From assembly GCA_037176845.1 (NCBI GenBank), contig JAYKXP010000111.1:62001-126000 (forward strand): DNA of 64,000 bases. Direction: 5' to 3'. The stretch is from Paramarasmius palmivorus. Its lineage: Eukaryota; Basidiomycota; Agaricomycetes; Agaricales; Marasmiaceae. The notes under the pieces were generated by a model. It was not told the DNA's origin and did no database searches. It saw only the letters and a list, made by a program, of their open reading frames with translations. The position numbers were made by a program, and so were the translations under genes. Each line of letters starts with the position of its first letter. Positions within the stretch are counted from its first letter, which is position 1. This document shows positions 1 through 13,100 of the stretch, piece after piece.

Positions 1-775
1 AGAGAAGCAGGACCAAGGCGGAACGTGAAGGAGAGAAGGAAGGAAGGACAGAGTTCAAAACGCCGAACCGACCCCAAGAGATGATACGGGTAACATTCCC
101 ACGATAAACCGGTCGCATCCGTGATTCTCGTAAACCCGTTGCTGACCCGCATTGTTGAGACTTAGAGATATTTCTCTCACTTCGCGGTCTACCCTCACGA
201 CCTTCGACCTTCCCCCACTTTTTTCTCTAAATTCCTCCATGAGTCCCCTGTTTTGTCTAAATCTGATCTTAATTCACCCCAGAATTCAGACATTGGAAGT
301 GAATCTCACTTGCATTAGTACGAGTTCAGCGTAACTTACCCGAATTAAGGCCCTAGTAACATAACGGTCCCTATTTCAGATGAATTAAGGTGAATTCCTA
401 TGAATTATCCGGAATTCCGAAAGGAGGTTTTTCCTGATGTCAAGGCTGGAACACCCCCTCAGGTGCAGCCGATGGTCAATAGCTCGGACCCTGTGAGCAT
501 TCTGGGAAAGCGCAAGCGAGGCAACCAGATTTATACAAGAAGGGTCAGACGAAGAGTGTGATTGTTTTGGTAAGTGATTCGGCAAGTACTAGATTATCGT
601 ACTAACTATCTACAGGTACTCATGTTCTATATGGTTCGTTGCTGAATTTGCATATTTATGAACGTGTTATTCGCTTTTCTTCCTCTTTGGTGATTAGTAT
701 ATGTAAGGCGCACAACGATACACGAAATATGTGCTCTACGAGTCGAATTCGCTGTATTATATCGTCTATATTGTT
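1..775. other. Gene-poor sequence
   Basis: I see no supportable gene. The open frames here are all about 60 codons, on both strands, with no recognisable motif. The sequence has the look of decayed intergenic DNA. Confidence 0.4.
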
Positions 776-1368
776 CAATACTACTATCAATCATCTAGAA
801 GTGCCAACTCAAATGTCGCTACCGTAAAAGTTCCTCATTTCCCTCCTGTTCCTCTCGGATTTTTGTACACGAGCTCTCTACATACCAAAGCTTTGATTCC
901 ATATGTTTCTTGATTTTTAACGTGAGTTTTGAGGGATGCCAGGGATTGCCGGTGAAACACGTAGAAGTGCAAAGTGCTGCATCAATTTTTTTCACCTTCA
1001 TCCTTCATTCTCAAAGCTCAGTTTGTGCTCCCGGAAGGTCTCAGGCACATAGACCACTACCATCCTGATGTGTACAGCAATTTTTGTGGTATATGAGAGT
1101 GTGTAGCCCCATAGAAAAATCGAGGAGTGTTGACGCGCGTTGTTGGTGGGAGAAAGCTGTCATTTCCTGGATCGCAAAAAGTAATGCCTCTCTTCTCCCT
1201 AATATTCCAAAAATCTGAATTGGTAGTCTTTTAGATACTATACTCGAATGTCTATAAAAAATTTGTGGAAGGTTGACATCAAGGATTGACGACAGGGGAA
1301 GGTAGATACACTGAAATTGGCACTTCTAGTATGACTTGGCACTTCTAGATGATTGATAGTATGTATTT
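776..1368. mobile_element. Candidate MITE-like inverted-repeat element
   Basis: A perfect 25-bp sequence at 783-807 (beginning ACTATCAATCATC) recurs as its reverse complement at 1336-1360. The outward continuations also match (AATACTA against AATACATA, one base difference in length), so the inverted repeat is about 31 bp long. It encloses about 530 bp with no convincing coding capacity. An additional partial copy of the inner end (CACTTCTAG) lies at 1321-1329. This geometry fits a non-autonomous DNA transposon, but I could not identify a clear target-site duplication, so a chance or recombination-derived palindrome is possible. Confidence 0.4.
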
Positions 1369-4300
1369 GGCCTCTCTGCTAAACATTTCGCCTCGTTGTA
1401 TTACCACTTTCAAATTCCCGGTGAACGATGCCCGAAGATGAGGTAGAGACGTGGGTACCGAAAGTACGAGGATCCAAAACAGATGACGAGAATGAACAGA
1501 GACACTGTTTCCTGGATGTCCGAAGAAGAATCAGGAGTTGCGTCAAATTGGTCACTGTTGACGGTACAGTGTCAGCAAGACATTTTGACTTGGAAAGTAA
1601 GAAACAGAAGAGAACTACAAAAGTACTCACATGGGCACATAGATTAGATACTTTCCGACCAAGTGAACCCTTGACAAGCCTCTGAACCAAGCCTTCCACC
1701 CTCGCCAGTGCTTCGGAAAATCCAACTTGGTCTATGAATTATGTATCGGTCGAAATGGAACGACGATCCTGCTTGAGAAAACCAACAAAAGCCCACGGCG
1801 ACGAGCACCAGAGTCTCGTTCTAGCGATCTAGAGGTGATTCTAGTGGTTAGCTTGTTGTTATGGGGAGTGTAGGTTGGACTAACGCGTACGAAGATGTGG
1901 GTGATTGTTTTTCGAGCTAATCCTGGGTAGCCATCGCGCTATGGCTATGACAGTCATAGTTTAGTCCATTCAACAAGTTCCACCCGAGGACATGTTGACG
2001 AAAATGGTTGGAACGCGACGAGAAGGAAGATGAACATAGAGGAACAAGGTCAAGGTGCGATTTGTGTTCGCGGCAACCTCCGTCACTCGTGTTACTGACC
2101 CTGTCGTATCTGTAGCTTGAGATTCCAAGCATTCATTTGGATAATCCCTGAGTCAACACCGGGCTGTACCTTTGCGAACAAAGGTACATTTTTGCGGGAT
2201 TCTCTACACCAAGCTTCATCGTCTCGTTTCGCAGTGTCAGAACTTGGAAGGACTGAAGGATGTGTAGATATGAATAAGGTTTGAACATTCGATTCATGGT
2301 ATTGGTATGACTCTGTACATCCAGACCGGAACGTCGACACGGGCTAATAGCCAGCATAGCTGTACGTGTATGAGCCTTTTGCGCTGAGCATGCCTGGGCT
2401 TTCACATAGTCTGAGGTACGGTACATATGCCTTGGGAAAGTCAGATTCGAAGGGCTCATGTGAAGACGACACAGTACCACACCATTCATGGGCCGCTCTC
2501 GCTGAGCGATATAGCTTCAATTCTCTTTCATTACGTTGCAGCATAGTATTTGCAAGATAAAGCCATATCTCAAACCGCCTTGGTTACCAGAAAATCTGTC
2601 GAGGACGAGTATAAGCCGTTGAAGGGAATGTGCGGTATAAAAACTCACCCAACTTCCACATGCGACTCTTGAACTATACCTAGTCCTCGGTACGTGTTCC
2701 ACTTGAAGCTTAAAACGCGAACGAAGAGTCCAGGATATTCATCATGAAGCGGTGCATTGACACCTCACTCATGGCATTGACATTGACGTCTGGGATCATT
2801 AACAGCTTCTCGGGAAAGCCGGCATGCTCGTTGGCTTCCACCAATGCTTGTCTATCCGCTTTTCGCGTCGATGAAAGTCTGAGCCGAGAGCAATGTGCTA
2901 TGGAGTAACCATCAGCATCAGAAAAGAGGAACGAAAGATACCGACGTACCAATGCCCGCGTCTTCACCTTGCCCTCGGAAGCTTGGCCATCCCGCGTTCA
3001 ACAGAGGGAACGTTCTTCGAAAAAGATACTAGACGGCGCTAAAGAGGACTATCAGTAGATAAAAAACCACAAGAACGATTAGGGCATACCGTTGTTTAGA
3101 AAGCTTGAACTAGAATCTTCGAGGCTCGTCAACGATTCAACAGCCCAAGGAACCTCGAGAGAAGAACGTTGGTCTTGCACATTGATGACTATACTCTTGT
3201 ACATATAAACCCCCAACAGCTACACTCTTCCAACGCAAATCCATTGACGACAACTTCTGATTCCTTGAGCGCTATACCCACAACAGACCGATAAAGAGGC
3301 CGATCGCGATTCTGAACCTCTCGGAGCCTGGCGCGACCCCCTTGAAGGTCCTAGGTCGGGAGAGAAGTGTAGTCAAAGGGAAGGAGCGAGTTGCGGATCA
3401 GGACATGGGCGAAGAGTTGGTTGGAACTGGCTTGGGTATTGAATCGACGGCAAGGCGATATTATGTGTCTTTGGTCGAGGCGAGGGATCCTGAACTTTTT
3501 ACTGCAACCAAGAGTCTCTCAAAAACGCTCTATCAGGCTGGATATCAGTGAAACGCATTAAGAATAAGGAATGACAATACTGACCCTGGTAAACCAACAA
3601 AGCCATCTTGGACGTCGTTTCGACCATAGCAATCTTGCTTATCCGGACCTATGACCACCCTACAATCCTCCGCAAGCTTTTGGAAACTTTTCGCAGCAGA
3701 ATACACGAGGGAATATGGGGTGAGCGAGCGGTGTGTTGACTGCAGGAAGCCCAGTGCGGCAACACGAGTATACGAGGAATGGCGCTCGGAAGATAGGGAC
3801 CAGAGGAAGCTGCACTTCGGATTCACGAGGGGTGATGTTAGGGTGACCGTGTAGTATGTGCAGGAGTGAAGTTGCAGCCAAACATGATTGGCAGTGGGGG
3901 TGAAAAGCGTCGTCTTCGGACTCGGGCTTTTGTGGAAAGCGTTTAGGTGTCATAGATCTATAGTGGGGAGCCTTGATAGCGGATACTTGGCTTGTAGGTG
4001 GTGTTGGAAAGTGGGAAGGGGACTGGGATGCTGGGATAGCGATAGACCTGCGGCAGAATCCATTGTCGAAGAAGGTTTAGGTGATAACTGCTTGCGTACG
4101 AGGATGAATGAGCTTTGATGAAAACCGTAGAATAAAGAGGGTACATACCATGGTAGTGTGGTTGTATCCTGAAGATACAGCGAACAAGGTGCAATGGCTG
4201 GAATGGTTGTGAGGAAGGTGTCATTTTGAGAAGACAAGCGCCGGCGGCCCTGAACACGCTTCTACCTTGACAACTACCACCTCTTTCCTCAGCCAATTCA

Positions 4301-5030
4301 TGCTCCTCCGAGGATATAAACCAGTCTCCCAGCCTCCTTTCCAAATTGACGACACGGTGTGTTTCTAGTCCTACTTCCCTGGCTGCACTCCTAACCTATA
4401 TCTCAGGGCAAGACTACGTGCCATAGCTCCGACGTCCACATTCCGGCCTAGCTCAGAGTGGAGTTTGTTAGGTGTATGACTATGACCGGTGACCACGAAA
4501 AGGTACGTTCTCAACGCTTTGCTCCATTTCCTGCTCTCATAACCTCAACTCCCGCCTGTGACAAGACCTCGAAACACTCAACACGCCCTTCCATGCCGAT
4601 CTCAAAGCTATAATACCAACGACAATTTCGCGAATGCTCCCCCAGTGCAACTTTCCACGACTTCCACGACGGTACAGATCCTCCAAAGTTGTTATATGCG
4701 GAGGCTATTCAGGGGGTATCGGGTTACCGAGCCTCGGGTACTGACTGTACCGACGTTCGGCTGGGATGAGCGTCGAATGGGTTGATTGAGACTAAGACGC
4801 AGACGATCCTCGAGAGGAGCGGTCAAGGAACTGGGGGTAAGTATCATCTTGATCTAAAAGTTAGCTGTTGTCAGAATGCTCATGCTGTTTTAGAGCAGCG
4901 CAGAAAGCTCACCTTGAAAAGGTGTTTGTTGGAGTGGATGATCGTCAACTGGACGAGGAGTACTATCGACGGACATACTCCTACCACCGGCTCATTTACT
5001 TCGTGAGCTAACATCTTGCAGTGAATTACC
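1369..5030. other. Gene-poor sequence with weak coding remnants
   Basis: No gene can be supported end to end. Frames that look codon-like, judged only by amino-acid composition, are 2710-2860 on the minus strand, 3342-3551 on the plus strand (ending in a stop after about 70 codons) and 3651-3854 on the plus strand, which contains a CxxC pair (CVDC). None could be joined by convincing splice sites into a longer protein, and none was recognised. They may be exons of decayed genes. Confidence 0.25.
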
Positions 5031-5039
5031 GTGTTTCAA

Positions 5040-6560
5040 TAGCTATTTACGTATTACGATGGCCGAGTACTCTAATCTGTGTATATCGCGTTCGCAATCC
5101 TGAAGGGTAAATTGAAAATGGTCCTTTAAAGGCTTCTTGTGTAGACCCCCGATTCATACGAGTCGAAATTGGCCTAGATGAGCACGCCGCTAACGGAGAA
5201 CAACACTGTGAGACGTACATCGAACTACAAGTACTCGGTTCGTGAAATTGTAGTAGCGTCAATCGTAATGTCCTGTTTATTATCCGTATCCTTTCTTCCT
5301 ACAATCTTCACACTTCATACCTTCTTTCCTCCTAGCACCTCGGCACGTTCATATCTCAGTCCCATAAAACCTTTTCCTCATCCCTAAGTACCAAGTCCTT
5401 TTCCATTCATCTCCTTACCCGCGCCAACACCACCACCACTGCCCAAGCTATCCTCAGACCCCGAACGCGACCCCAACCCAACACCAGCTCCTCACAAACT
5501 CTTCAAAACACCCCAACTGCTCTCCCAATCTCTTCTCGCTCCTTGCGAATGCCCAAGGAGCGCTATCAACGACTGGGTATGCCTCTCTACTGCAGTCCCG
5601 GTGGAATAGTCAGACATCCGAATACGAGCGGCGTTCACTATTCCACCGAGCCAAGCTACACCTTCCCGCAACTCGCTCCATATCTCGCCTCCGGCAGAGG
5701 TTTTAGGCCTGGCGTACGTGAGCGCATATTTTGAAAACTTCACCGCGTCCTTCGACTAGGCCTTTTGCCCAGCCCATAGCTGATGCGAGTGGCTAGCTGG
5801 CTATGTACGCGAATTGGGTGAGCGTCTCGAGTTGGTCGGATGCTGGTGTGGATGATGAGAGTGAGAGTTGTGCTGGAGTTCTCTTTACCAGCGATGATGA
5901 AGTCTGAGGTGATGGTGATGGTGCCGAAGACGAAGCCGGCGATTTCTTCACGGTGAACGTCTCCACTCGACGAAGAACAAACGGTAACCTAGCTTCCTGG
6001 AACGCGTTGACCATTTGGCTTGTTAGCTTATACGTAAACATCCCATTTCGTAGCCTTTCTTTGTCCAGCTGGCTTGGAATGCGTCTAACCCAAAGCCTCC
6101 AGTCCAATGTTGGCCCGAAACGCCTCGACTTCAACACGTAAACGAATGCTGGACCGCCATACGCGACGAGTGGGGTGAATCCAAACTGATTTCGGAGGAT
6201 ACTTCATTCGTACGTGCCCCTGCCTTTTAGGTGGCCTTCCCAAAGTTCAGGCCTCTCGACGACGCTACGATTAGGGGAACGAATAGGACGAAGAGTAGTG
6301 TGGGGAGTGAGGAGAATAGTTGGGGGAGTCGGCTGGTGTATAGGTGTGAGATGAATGGCTCGAGGATGAATAGGGCTGTAAGGAGTGTGATGAGGAGTGT
6401 AGAGCGGAGTGCTAAGATGGGGAATGTGGATAAGGATTGAGGCGGTGTGTGTATCATGGTGCTGACGGTGTTGGTAGAGAGATAAGAACCAAATCGCGTG
6501 AGGCAAGACGTCGACGTTCCTTGATATGTAGGCCAGTGTTCCGTGAAGACGATACATCAC
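5040..6560 (-). pseudogene. Block E copy 1: membrane-protein-like gene, probably decayed
   Basis: Read on the minus strand, 6457-6227 encodes a hydrophobic stretch with two or three likely transmembrane segments. An in-frame continuation runs from about 6200 to 5800 and ends in a Ser/Pro-rich linker (residues like SSAPSPSPQTSS). A further segment at 5743-5500 contains EGVAWLGG. A second copy of the 5.98-5.20 kb part lies at 36.47-37.2 kb in inverted orientation. The copies differ in frame and have different stops, so at least one is broken. I do not recognise the family. The shared segment shows that this is a real duplicated gene region rather than random open frames. Confidence 0.35.
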
Positions 6561-7539
6561 AACACTTAGGCAAACGGGTCGTAACCATATCCGTTCCTGT
6601 ATTTTGAGTCGTTGATGTAGAGCTCCAGCCAGAAAAGCTGAGAAATGGGTATCGGTACGCAGAAAGGCGAGATAGAGAGCGACTTGTTCACCGAATTATT
6701 GTCTGAGGCGTTCTAGACTGATTTACCGGCCCTTTCTTGTCATATACGTGTCTATTCATTCATCGTTGAATGATTTATCGTATAGACAGAATATGTCATC
6801 CTTTTCAATGTACGGCGACCATTCCCTGGCTTCCTAGGCCAGAAGGGTATTGGTGAACGAGCCGAACACGATCTGGTGGGCTGGTCGGTTCGGAAGGAGA
6901 AGGTGATGGGACGACGAAGCCTGCAAAAAAGGATCCACCATGTCTTGTTTTGAGAAGGCGATGAAGATGTGACGAAGATAAAGATGTCAGAAAAAAGGAG
7001 TCGTCTTGTTGGCCGACTGTGTAAAGACCGGAAGGATGAAGGAGGTGAAGAAGTTGGGTGTAGGCGGTGCTAGTATGTGAGCATCTAGAGCAGGTTGGGA
7101 TCGCTGACGCTCGAGCCTAACAATGCAATATTGAAACCTTTGATGTCGTATTGATTGGGCTCTGTTGAATAGGCCATTGAATTCGCAGGATGGATGTAGT
7201 GGTCACCGTTGAAGAGAATTAGCGCTCATCACATCAGCCTTTTACCTCGACTACCATCACTGGCATGCTCCTCACCCTCACCAGCGTTCTTCATCCTATT
7301 CGCGAATTTCTCCATATAAAAAAATGTCTCTCCTGGAGCTTACAAGGTTCTCAAACACCAGTAGCAAAGGGATACAAAAAAACGAACAAAGGATCTTTGA
7401 TACACAAGTGGGACAAGCTTGGTTGCTGGACTTCGGAGCCAACCTTGACCATCCGCAGTGTAAGTACGTGTAGAGTGGAATTTCATTCTAGACTTCCCGC
7501 TAATATGGCATTAATGATATCAGAACTCGTGAAAATGTT
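6561..7539. other. No feature seen
   Basis: This is a gene-free stretch. A short open frame from 7265 has coding-like composition only towards its 3' end, which belongs to the F-box relic that follows. Confidence 0.3.
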
Positions 7540-7935
7540 GATTGAATCAACCAGCACGCAAGTCATCTCCACGAAGCACCCAGCCATTCCTTTTCAAGCC
7601 TTCCGATCCCAGTTGGAGCCCAGCGACACCGAACTTTCTCGAATGCTTGCACTCGTAACCGACATAGAGTGCGAGCCGGAGCGTTGCCCCCGAGAATAGG
7701 AACGTCTACAGGTACACAATCTCGTTGATAATCTCGCGTCCAAGCGGGCTATGCTCAGGCTATTCCTCCTCTCCGCAATGGGAATACCATATCCATGTAA
7801 GCACTTGGCTTGGCTAAGGTAAGCATTTGACTGCATACTTGATCGATATGTCTCATAGAAATCTTTGTGCGATATCCCAGGATACGCCCGTCGTACTTAC
7901 CTCGGACGATTACACTTGGCCCAACCACAGAGCGA
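7540..7935 (+). pseudogene. F-box gene relic, N-terminal fragment
   Basis: 7595-7790 on the plus strand encodes the same N-terminal segment as the F-box gene at 60.86-60.6 kb (minus). It has the pattern ECEPERCPRE, a stop, then ERLQ and LASKRAMLR, which matches ECELERCTRELE and LASKQAMLR in the B2 copy. An in-frame TAG replaces one codon after PRE, and the F-box motif that should follow (IPSELWSEVF-like in the other copies) is absent. 7870-7930 is an inverted match to 41.0 and 63.4 kb, so relic fragments of the B repeat lie side by side here in rearranged order. Confidence 0.55.
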
Positions 7936-9588
7936 TTACCCGCCGCTAAATGAAGGCATCCTGTACCGTGTGCTATCTGGCACGTCTGCCAAGCGAAGTC
8001 AAAAGGGCAGAAAGACTTGCGCTCGTGTTGGATCTCACTGGACACTATGCCCGATGGGTTTTTTCCTGTGCATTTTGGCATCATCATTCAGCTACCAGCA
8101 TGATAAAACCCGAGATTATGCGGTAACTGCTGTGACTGGCTTTGGTTGATCTGTTAGTAATGGAGTATCCATATACGAAACGAGGGTTGGTGATACGTAT
8201 CTTCTTACAATTGCCGTACTCATCGTTCTATCATCTATGTAGATCCCAGGCTTCAACTTCAAGTGTGAAGGAGAAGATCAACATCCATGTGAGCTGTCTA
8301 TGTCTCACCCTTCATGACTGATCTTTGACGACAAAATGCTCTCAGCCTATTTCGTAGGTAGACGAATTCAGGTTGGACACCTTTGTATGTCCTAGGCTTT
8401 GGTCTAGGAAGATCGCTCGCGCCATCTCCGATATATTGACATCCAATTGTTACTCGTTCATCTGAAAACACGGCACCCTGTTGCCAGCATCCTCGATAAA
8501 ACACGCATGATCAAACGAACCGAACATTGTAGGTCTGCCGTTTCCAGAGTTGTGCTACCATACTAACGCAGCGTGATCATAGCTAGAACGAATTCCGACT
8601 ACCAGCTCCATCGATGGCATCCCTTCCGAAACAGTACTTCTAAAGCCAGAAATATCGAACCGTTGTCATCCTTTTAGCCTACCTACCTGTCATGTCCAGA
8701 GTCTCATTCTGGAGTGAGCTCGTCGAAATACTGAATGCTTCTAGGATACAGGTAATGCTCCATCCCGTTCAAATACTTCTTTAGTCGTTACTGATGTTTT
8801 CTCTTGTACTAGCTGTCTTGTCCGTTTCTATGAAGACGTCCAACGTGAGTATTGGCGTTCCCAACTGCTGTCGAACCGTGAACGCTGAAACGGTAGTAAT
8901 ACCTCACATGTCTGTGCTACGCACAAGACATCTTTTGCCATGTTGCGAGGTGCGCATCCCTTGAACTTTTGGCCATACACATTCCGCTCACGATCAAAGA
9001 CAATGATATGCGCTCGTTTCGGAAGTTGGTGTCTACCTGTCATGGACAACGAATTGAATCAGGTATATTTGAATCCGTGTTCGTCGTATGGGCTATGCTG
9101 ACGATGATAGCTGGGTACACACGAATAGAAGCGTTAGACTGACCAACAGTTCGTGAGGCATACATGGAGGGTCATGAAGGGAATCTACCAAACTCGATGA
9201 ATGATATCCGTCGTCCTGTTACTTGTCGTACCCCCCTTTGGGCTCTAGGCATGGATGAGCAACTCTTCGTTTTCGCATTCCCCTAGGTTCGGGTGCTAGC
9301 ACGTATTCATGTAGCCTGAGATGCTATTCTCATAGCCCGAATGTCAAGTTTTTGTATCCTTGATGAATCACTGCAACAATAAAGATAGATTACGCTTCAT
9401 ACAGAATACTAGTACGTTTACTCCCCGCGAGTCAAGGTATTTCGTGTCCTGAGGTGAGGTGATGGGGTAGCGACGTTCGTAAAATGAACCGAACGTATCT
9501 GCGAGACCCAAGTGCTCGTAAGGCCATAGTCAGAGCCCTGAGAGGCGCTTTCGAGAGAATTGGGTGCGTCGACGTTGTGGGAAACGAT
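7936..9588. other. Gene-poor, degenerate sequence
   Basis: No gene is supported. It contains short open frames on both strands without recognisable domains. Parts probably derive from the same repeat family as 41-46 kb, but only the 7.87-7.93 kb fragment can be matched confidently by eye. Confidence 0.25.
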
Positions 9589-9712
9589 GCCGACAACCTC
9601 TTGATCAAGAAGGAATCTTCAAGAACCACAACGACAACCATGATCCATCACCTCTCGGTCTCTTTTTCTTCTTCTTTCCTCTTACTCTTCACTTCGCACG
9701 GAAATTTAGGCT

Positions 9713-10100
9713 ATGACCTGCATGGTACGTCTCATCTCTTATGGCACATCCCTTCAACTCAAAAACACCTTTTTAAAAATTTTCTCTACAGCTCCCAGTC
9801 AACTCCCAGTCGAAGATCTTCCTTGGTTAAGAGACAAGGTCATCGCAAAGATTCAACGCCAAAAGATAGCTTACCGGGGAAAGACTACGTCGACGCTCAA
9901 GCGTTGATTGGTAGAATTTCCTGGCTGTGTACATGGTATGTTACTTCTCCTACAGCCCGTTGCTTTGACTCAAAAACACCTTTTTGGAAATCTCTCTACA
10001 GCCCCCGGTCGAAGATCATCCACAGTCAAAATACAAGGTCGTCGCGAGGATTGAAAGCTAACAGGTAATTTACCGCCGCCGGGGAAAGACTCGGTGCATT
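9713..10100 (+). repeat. Internal tandem duplication in arm A
   Basis: A unit of about 200 bp, containing ATGGTA, then CTCAAAAACACCTTTTT, CTCTCTACAG and a GGGGAAAGACT tail, occurs at about 9713-9900 and again at about 9930-10095. The corresponding place in arm A' (about 59.45-59.65 kb) has only one unit, so the duplication happened after the two arms separated, or one unit was lost from A'. Confidence 0.6.
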
Positions 10101-13100
10101 GTCGTGTTTTCGTGGTATCACCCCAAGACGTGACTCTTGGAATAGTTTTCAGGCATAAACGAGGAATTACTGGCGAGGCTTGTGAGAGCTCGCGAGACTT
10201 GTGTGCCCATATAAGACCTGGGAGGCTGCAGCTTTGAGCGGTGCTTGTCGGAAAGGTCGTCAAGAGCAAGGTTAGGCAGGAAACTTTGAGCGAGCGAAGG
10301 GATAGAGATTCCAGGACTCTAAGATCTCTCATGCACGGTACGTCCTTGTTCAGAGTCTTCCTTCACACAGGAGCTAACGATATCTCACAGCCAACTTGCA
10401 GGAATCCCCAGGCAAGGTTGAAAACTCAGAAAACAACGCGAAAAAGACGGCTTCAAGATTGGGTCAAGATTGTGACTACAACCACCGGACTTCGCGCTCC
10501 AACAATTCGTTCAACCATTCAAGGTCGTCGTAACGCGTGTTATTCAACACGGTATCTCTTAGCTTTTCGATGAACATTGCAAAGGTGGGTGTTAGTTATT
10601 GCCCACAAACTCCAAGGATTAACAGGGTTTCTAGGATCCAAATGCTTGCCCATGTCCTCTTCCCGGCTCGGAGGTATGGAATATCGCGTCTAAGGTATGT
10701 TGTACTATCTGGTTTCGAACTCGCTACCCAGATGTTAATTAGCGACATATAGCTGCCCAGGGCCGGACTTCTCAATTGAAGTCATTCAGCATTCAAGCAT
10801 TGAGGTATGCTCAAAATCTGTTTTTCGTATAGCTTGCACTCACGGTGCCATCTAGTGTATGAGAACAAACTGGTGCTATCTTTGCCGATGGCCCGGTTGT
10901 CTAATGTTTAGTCTGCGCCAGCTTGCTCGTGCCGAAGGAGTCGTTATAGATCAGACAGCATCAATATTCCTGGGCACCGAGCTCCGTCAATTGGTGAGTC
11001 ATGCGTTCCTTGTGGTTATACGACTCACAGTGCTTCTGCCTCCTTTCTACCTGTGCAGATAGTAACTTTCGAAGTATGATGTCCATCGCCGACATCATGA
11101 GCACGAGGTACTCCAGGCTTTTATTCGCCGCTAAACCATTACCCAATGCTCATGTTGGTGCTGTTCTCGTAGATGGCACCTTTGTGCTCGTTTTCGTATG
11201 ATGTTCGGCCGTTCGTTCTGGAGATGTTCTAGCAATGCCTTCACCGGATAGAAGATCTCGTTCTTGAATTACGCCGACAGACGTACGTTGGCCGCCGCTG
11301 CCTAGTCTGTTGGGTCAAAAGCATGTCATGGTCATCAACAGTGACCGGGAGTACGTCATTACAGTAATCGTTTCTCGCCATGCCTCCTTCGGAGGCGTTT
11401 GCGCTTCATTTGTATTGCCCGAGACTCGTGAATAGGATCGATGATATGCTATGTCAGGTTATGCGGTGTCGTTCGCCCTAGAATCTCGTTTACTATTCCA
11501 GAAGTAGAGGACCGAGGCGATGGCTTTAGAGATTGGATACGCGTACATTGTACTCTGATTGAAAGCTAGTACGGCTGTACTCTGTATACATCTCGAGTGT
11601 TACATCGATCAATAACAAAGCGTTCTATGTGAAGCCATGATCGTCTGCCTGAACCCTAGGATGTATACCAAAGTAAACCTGGCCTAGAAAGCCTAGACAC
11701 CATACGTCAAAGTTCAAGTTCACTTGACATCTCCAATCTGGGTCATCCAAACCGGTTTCAGCGCCTGAGTATCCTCGACGACGCAGCTTTAGCTCGTCAA
11801 ACTTCCCGAAACCACCGACTCGGAGACCTGGAGCTGCTTGGCTTGGCCTAGCAGTTATCGAGCCCGCACGGCGAGCTGATGCTGGTGCTGAACTTGAACG
11901 TTGTTATGACAATCATGACTCGAAGATACGCGAAATGAACTCACCTGACGCTTTCAGATTGCCTTTGCCAGGCTGAACCGCCATAGTCTGGCACGGGCTG
12001 GGTCTTTCTCCACCTTTCTAGGTTCTTGAGGATCATGAGCGTCGCTTCCTTTCTGCCTGGGGAACGATTCGACAGTCGTTATGTCTGTCATTCCTGGTTT
12101 CTTCACGCCGGAAAACTGGCATAAGGGCTGTATTCGGCGAGTGGTATCCTGTAGGTCCAATGTCGTTAGAGTACTAGTAGTCTAAGGGTGCGTGGAATCA
12201 ACGTACCTGATGTTTTCACAGTCGCCTGTCATTCCTCACCGTTCCTCAATCATGGGTTCAAGTCGTTTCGGCGTCGTTCCGTCCTGGATATTTTCTGAGG
12301 TTTTTTAAAGTCTTTACAGTCGTTCTCGGTAGCTTTGTACTGGATGTTTGAGATAGAATTTCGACGATGTAGTTGTCGGTAGCGAGTTGAACAGCGCCTG
12401 TGTACCATCGGAAGGTAGTTTTCTAGCCTAGAAATATGGTGGTGCGTAAGCTTTCTGAGCGACAGCATGAAGGTACTATAAGTATAGACAGTGCTGTAGT
12501 TGGGTACTCACCCGTGTATTTTGAGCAAAACGACCATATGGAGAGCGAAGCGCTGAGTACTCTTCGGGGTCCGGTCTCTGAATCTTCATGTCGTACAGCT
12601 CTTGAGGTACCAACTTTGCAGTGGATCTCTGGGCTCGAGAGATGAGAATGTCAGGTGGATGGATCAGGCTCTAGGGCTCTAGCACTCACCGTTACCGTTC
12701 TTTTTCCGGCCCACAAGCACCCAGCCAACACTTGACACTGAAAGCCGAATGCCTGTACAAGTAGGCAGATTTTTACGCGTCGACTTTGGTTACTAGAGCA
12801 TGCGAAAGGTGATAGTTGAGTTTGGAGCATTGATTTTGAGAAGGGAGGAACACACCTAGTTCAGAATTTCATCCTTCAGACATCCTTGAATTCGAGCCCA
12901 TGAGATGTATTTTGTCCGCTTTCTGCATCCATACAGGTCAGTTTAGCGTAGTCTCCATAGAAGAGGAGCGTGAACTGACCGGTGAGCAAGCCCAGGAATC
13001 GTATCCTCGGCGACGTATTTTTCTTCAGAGATGGGCCCCATTTTTGAGTGTTTTATGACTTGACATCTTGCTCGGCCAGTTGAGGAATGATATGTTGGGA

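Noticed and set aside
7265..7699. 144-codon plus-strand open frame as a gene
   Set aside because: Only its 3' end is coding-like, and that part is the F-box relic with an in-frame stop.
9484..10068. 194-codon plus-strand open frame in arm A
   Set aside because: It crosses the tandem duplication and is not preserved in arm A'; probably chance.
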